Of a DNA stretch of 60,000 bases, positions 56,182 to 60,000 are shown piece after piece (positions within the stretch are counted from its first letter, which is position 1; every line of letters starts with the position of its first letter). This DNA is from Adiantum capillus-veneris (Eukaryota > Streptophyta > Polypodiopsida > Polypodiales > Pteridaceae), in the NCBI GenBank assembly GCA_014529385.2, contig CM043950.1, positions 80,038,343 through 80,098,342 of the forward strand. Reading direction: 5' to 3'. The notes under the pieces are model-generated. The model ran no database searches, was not told where the DNA came from, and was given only the letters and a program-made list of their open reading frames with translations. The position numbers were made by a program, and so were the translations under genes.

Positions 56182-57416
56182 ATGGAGGCTCCAGCTCCGC
56201 CACAGAGGGACTCGCCTGAAGCCCCCTCTACGGACCACGATGAGCCCACCATTCGACTTGCTCTTTCACCGATAGAGCAAAAGAGCCTTGCCGCAGAGGT
56301 AGAGCGCTTGCAGGCGACTTCTGTCATCTGCAAGGTTCTGGGCACCCGCCCTAGCAGAGGAGAGCTGCGAGACCTTCTCTAGGCTCGCCTTCTCGCAGAG
56401 GTGGGCAAGATCTTGGATGTCCAGATTATGGGACGGGGGTACTACCAGATCGAGTTCGAGACTTCCGAGATGGCCTCCAAGGTCATAGCTATGAGTCCAC
56501 TGGCCATCCGAGCATCAGGCGCCCACTTTCAACAGTGGAGACATGGTTTTGACCCGACTTTTGATGTGCTAGTAGAGGAGGCAGACATCCCCATCTCAGT
56601 CTGCTTTCCGGGTTTACGGAGGGAGTACCTTCCACTTCTCTTCAAGATTGGCTCCGCCATCAGGATTGTCCTGGAGACACCTCGTACAACAGCATCAGTA
56701 GCTACCAAGGCAGCTAGCATCCCTTCACTTTGAGTTTTGGTCAGAGATACCCCTCCCGAAGGTCATCCTTCTGCCTCGGGTGAGTGGGGGCTGGTTTAGA
56801 CATAGTGTGGAGTACTCGGGTCTCCCGAACCAATGCTGCATTTGTAGACAGATGGGCCACCTTAGCGAAGGCCTGTCCACGGAGGAGGCCACGACCTACA
56901 CCTCAGCCTCAGCCCCAACCTGCCAAGGGCACAGCGCACAGATTCAGAGCCACCCTCCGAGCCTGGGGCTCCAGCGGAGGAGGGGTGGCAGTAGGCCCGT
57001 GGCCGTCGACGCCAGGGGCCACAGCGACATCCTGGCACTCAGAGTGGCCCTCAGGTGCCTACAGAGCAACAGTGGGTCCCATGGGGAACCGCTTTGGTCC
57101 TCTTGAGCAGGAGGAGCCCCCTACGCCAGCCTCCACCTCCGCTTCACCCTCGCCAGCCGCCCCACCTATAGATTTCCCCTCCTCCTTCTCATCCCCTCCC
57201 CCAGCTTGTGCTCCCACCCACTCCCCACCTCGCCCCCCTGTCTCTGTCGCCCCACCCCGCTTCTCTTCTCCTCCGTCCCCCCCTCCTTCTACTTCAGTAC
57301 CACAGTCGACTCAGGAGACTGGTCCCTCGCCGACGGCTAGGAGATCTCTTGGCAGTGCCTTTGCCATGAGTCTCCTAGCGAGAGAGGGTCAGCCCTTCTT
57401 GCGGCCCCCTCTATAG
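56182..57416 (+). pseudogene. L1-type LINE ORF1 (DUF4283 and zinc knuckle), broken
   Basis: From the ATG at 56182: a short acidic start, then the DUF4283-like block VGKILDVQIMGRGYYQIEF...FQQWRHGFDPTF...PGLRREYLPLLFKIGSAI, interrupted by TAG at 56380. The CCHC knuckle (CCIC, RQMG, H) near 56835-56880 is completed by AKACPRRR only in the next frame, showing a one-base insertion around 56872. A Pro/Ser-rich tail follows to 57416. Nucleic-acid-binding partner of the LINE RT. Confidence 0.75.
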
Positions 57417-58039
57417 ATTCAGACATCTTCCCTTGCAACTATCCCTCGTGGTCTGACGACGAGCATTGACCTCCGACCCCGCTAGGATTTCTTTGATTAC
57501 GTGTTCTCGCTTTCTCGACGATTCCACAGCAGACCATGAGGCAGTCTGCTTCAGGGTCCACGCTTTGTTACTCGCCGCTAGGGGGACAGAGGCCTTGGAC
57601 TTAGCATTTGGTTTCTCCTTCCCACTCCGTGGTAGGACCGAGACAGAGTGGTCCATCCACTCAGTGGTGGGATGGTTGCATACACAGGTTCTTGAGTTCT
57701 CTCACCACATGGGAGAACTTGGAGTTACAGATTTGCTGCAAACTTTGCGGCCACTGTCCAAGTTTGCGGTGACACCCCCAGACTCAGTAGGATGTAGGCA
57801 CATTGTGGTGTACTTTTTGCTAATACGCAGTGTTTGCCTTGCTATGTCTACATTCATGAGGACTCCTGGACAGAGGAGGTTTCTTTACGCACAGCTCGCT
57901 CTGCTTGGGCTTGGGCCAGGCACTCACTACAGTCTCACCTATCTAGAGGACGCTCGGATGCAGATTACTCCCCATCCAACCCAGCCTCGAAGATAGCCCG
58001 TATTCATGCTGCGGCAGCATCTGTTCTCTCTCACTCCCC
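57417..58039 (+). other. LINE region between ORF1 and ORF2
   Basis: Open frames at 57466-57996 and 57834-58043 without recognised domain; probably the decayed C-terminal end of ORF1. The second one overlaps the ORF2 start by four bases, as is usual in LINEs, but this is weak support. Confidence 0.35.
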
Positions 58040-60000
58040 ATGAGGATCGTCTCGTGGAACATGCAGGGACTAGGTGGGCCCCAGTTTCAACGACAGCGGG
58101 GTCGATTGTGTCAGGAGCTTCAGTGTTGACTTGTGGGAGGAGATATTGATCTCCTTATGCTTCAGGAGCACCATTTGTCTGAGAGCCGCATTCGGCGATG
58201 TGGTCAGATTTTGCGTGGACGTTATGATACCTTTTGGTCAGCTACTTTTGGTACTGGAGGCATCCAAGGTGGGTTATGTATGACTATTGCGGACTCATTG
58301 CAACAGGCCATTGTGGGCAGAGGGATTATTGTGCCAGGCACGGTTGAGTGGATTACTATGCAAGTTCAGGGTGGCCTTTGTGGGCTTCCTGAACATCTAT
58401 GCACCCAATGTGGCGAGTGCTCGTGCATAGTTTTGGTCACAGATTGTTGAGTCTTTGCCACAAGTTGACCATTGGTGTGTAGGAGGGGACTTCAACATGT
58501 TGGAGGACCCTTTTGACAGAATCGAAGGCATCCATGCTACCGTGCATGGAGTCGAGTTAGCAACTTGGGAGAGGTTGTGTATGAATTTGAGGGTCTCGGA
58601 TACATGGCAGCATTCTGGCTTTGTGAGGCCTCAAGAGTCTTGCCTTCTCTAGATTGGACCGTAGAGTGGGAGGAGTGAATCTATCGCCGATAGATCGCTT
58701 CTACACTAGTGACCACTTCAGTGACTTAGGGGGATCAATGGGCATCCTGGTAGGGACATCCTTCTCGGACCATGCACCAGTGATCCTCACAGTGGACAGA
58801 TAGGCAGAGGAGTGGGAGAACGATGCTTTGCATCCCAGAGTGGGTCTTGTTGGACTCAGCACTCAGAGAGAGGGTAGAGGCTCTCTGGACAGAGGGCATG
58901 GACAGCCATGCTCTACCTGCAGACAGAGTGGCCTTAGGCTTAGCTCAGCTTAGCCACTTTTTTCTCCAGGAGTCTTTGGCTCGACGGGCTGTAGTGAGAG
59001 AGGAGGAGCAGCGTCTTAGACGAGGCATTGCTTCACTACAAAGGATGCAGGAGCAACATCCAGACAGTCCATGGTTGGAGGAGCAGTTACAGTAGGCTTG
59101 ACAGGAGCTTGCTTGCACAGAGGAGAGGCGCCATGAGTTTGCCTTTCACCGACAGGCATCTCAGTGGACTCAGGTGGGTGACAGAGTGACAAGTGTTTTT
59201 TTTGAGACAGTGGGATCTTGGCACTCGCATGCCAAGGTCATTCAGTTGAGGAGACCCAATGGGTCAGTTGTTTGTGAGCCCAAGGATATGCGTGCATTTG
59301 CTACTGACTTTTACCGTGAGTTACTGTCCGCCCGCTGAGCCCTAGTCAGAGAGACAGAATGCATGTAGGGAGAAGGTTTGGGCACAAATGCCTTGTCTTG
59401 TGACTGAGGAGATGCGCCAGAGGCTAGAGATACCTCTTCAGCTTGAGGAGCTGCACACGGCTCTTAGGGCCCTCCCTTGTGGTAGATGTCCAGGTGAGGA
59501 TGGGTTGAGTCCGAGCTTCTTCTTGGAGTACTGGGACCTGCTTGGCCCAGCTCTTTGTAGTGCCTTTCAGTACATTTTGCACACAGGAGTGATACCGGAT
59601 AGCATGAGTGAGGGCCTGATTTACCTCATTCCAAAAGAGGGTGGCTCCTTGGATGAGATTCGACAGTGGCACCCCATCACCATCCTCAACTCAGCCTACA
59701 AAATTCTTGCCAAGGCTCTGAGTTTGAGGATTAAACCACTTTTGGAGAGCCTTATACATGGGACTCAGACAGGTTTTGTCAAGGAACGCAGTATCCTTGA
59801 CAACATCTTCACTTTCTGGGATGCTTCTGCCTTGGCACGACTCCGTGGGAAGGACCTTGTGATTCTTCTTCTCGATTTTGAGAAGGCATACCATAGAGTT
59901 GACTGGGACTTTCTAGAGGGCACTCTACGCAGGATGGGCTTCTGAGATGCTTGGATCAGAGGGGTGTCAGCTTTGTACAAATAGGCTCACAGTCAAGTGC
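58040..60000 (+). pseudogene. L1-type LINE ORF2 (endonuclease and RT), partial and broken
   Basis: Starts MRIVSWNMQGLG at 58040. Endonuclease blocks MLQEHHL, VGGDFNMLEDPFDR and SDHAPV follow in several frames (stops at 58118 and 58447; frameshift near 58380). A linker region leads to RT from 59388: CPGEDGLSPSFF, LIPKEGG, PITILNSAYKILAKALSLRIKP, QTGFVKERSILDNI, LLLDFEKAYHRVDW. The second Asp of the DFEKAYD motif is His. The window ends inside RT, so the Y/FADD motif is not seen. Many stops are TAG or TGA where CAG or CGA is expected. Confidence 0.85.

Noticed and set aside
55749-56219. Proline-rich proteins at 55749-56219 and 55756-56172
   Set aside because: The frames are products of a C-homopolymer-rich leader; the recognisable LINE ORF1 starts at 56182 in another frame.

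Overview
This window looks like a heavily repeat-filled stretch of a large plant nuclear genome. The evidence is two CACTA (En/Spm-type) elements with GT-AG introns, a Tat-like Ty3/gypsy element with two RNase H modules, a plant L1-type LINE, hAT and SWIM-domain transposase remnants, and long CT/GA microsatellites. No ordinary host gene could be recognised. The species is not readable from the sequence; a fern or another large-genome plant is only a guess.

Layout from left to right. 1-1973: reverse-strand CACTA copy 1, cut by the window edge and lacking its N-terminal transposase exons. 1974-about 5309: the 3' end of one LTR element (F) and an old, diverged LTR (G). About 6565-7690: an AT-rich tandem array with a 152-bp period. 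10465-21626: a SWIM-domain gene split by an LTR element (E, 10840-21268), which is itself split inside its 5' LTR by a related element in the opposite orientation (C, 11905-18101). 22029-28823: an inverted-repeat (foldback/MULE-like) element interrupted by a three-LTR composite retroelement (D, 22462-26889) and a solo LTR (27588-28474). 29215-32460: tandem duplications, a hAT remnant and a degenerate CATCATGG-type array. 32540-39102: LTR element B. 39103-49735: Tat-like gypsy pol, split by a complete CACTA element (copy 2, 40082-47786, with CAT target duplication). 49802-55544: two gypsy-type LTRs separated by 0.9 kb. 56182-60000: a decayed L1-type LINE running off the window.

The most notable content is a group of LTR retroelements (B, C/E, D and probably F). 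Each encodes a Gag-like domain followed in frame by an acidic second domain that ends near the 3' LTR in a short FDPG(G) signature. None shows protease, reverse transcriptase or integrase. They share a TGGTGCC primer-binding start. C and D have ACGT target duplications and E has ACGA. The LTR cores of B/G and C/E are homologous. They look like non-autonomous elements mobilised in trans, perhaps by a Tat-type gypsy element such as the decayed one at 39-50 kb; the donor is inference.

Most coding regions are broken. Where a sister copy lets the change be read, most stops arose by C-to-T change (CGA to TGA, CAG to TAG), as expected for methylated, silenced plant transposons. Nested order gives relative ages: SWIM gene, then E, then C; foldback element, then D and the solo LTR; gypsy pol, then CACTA copy 2.
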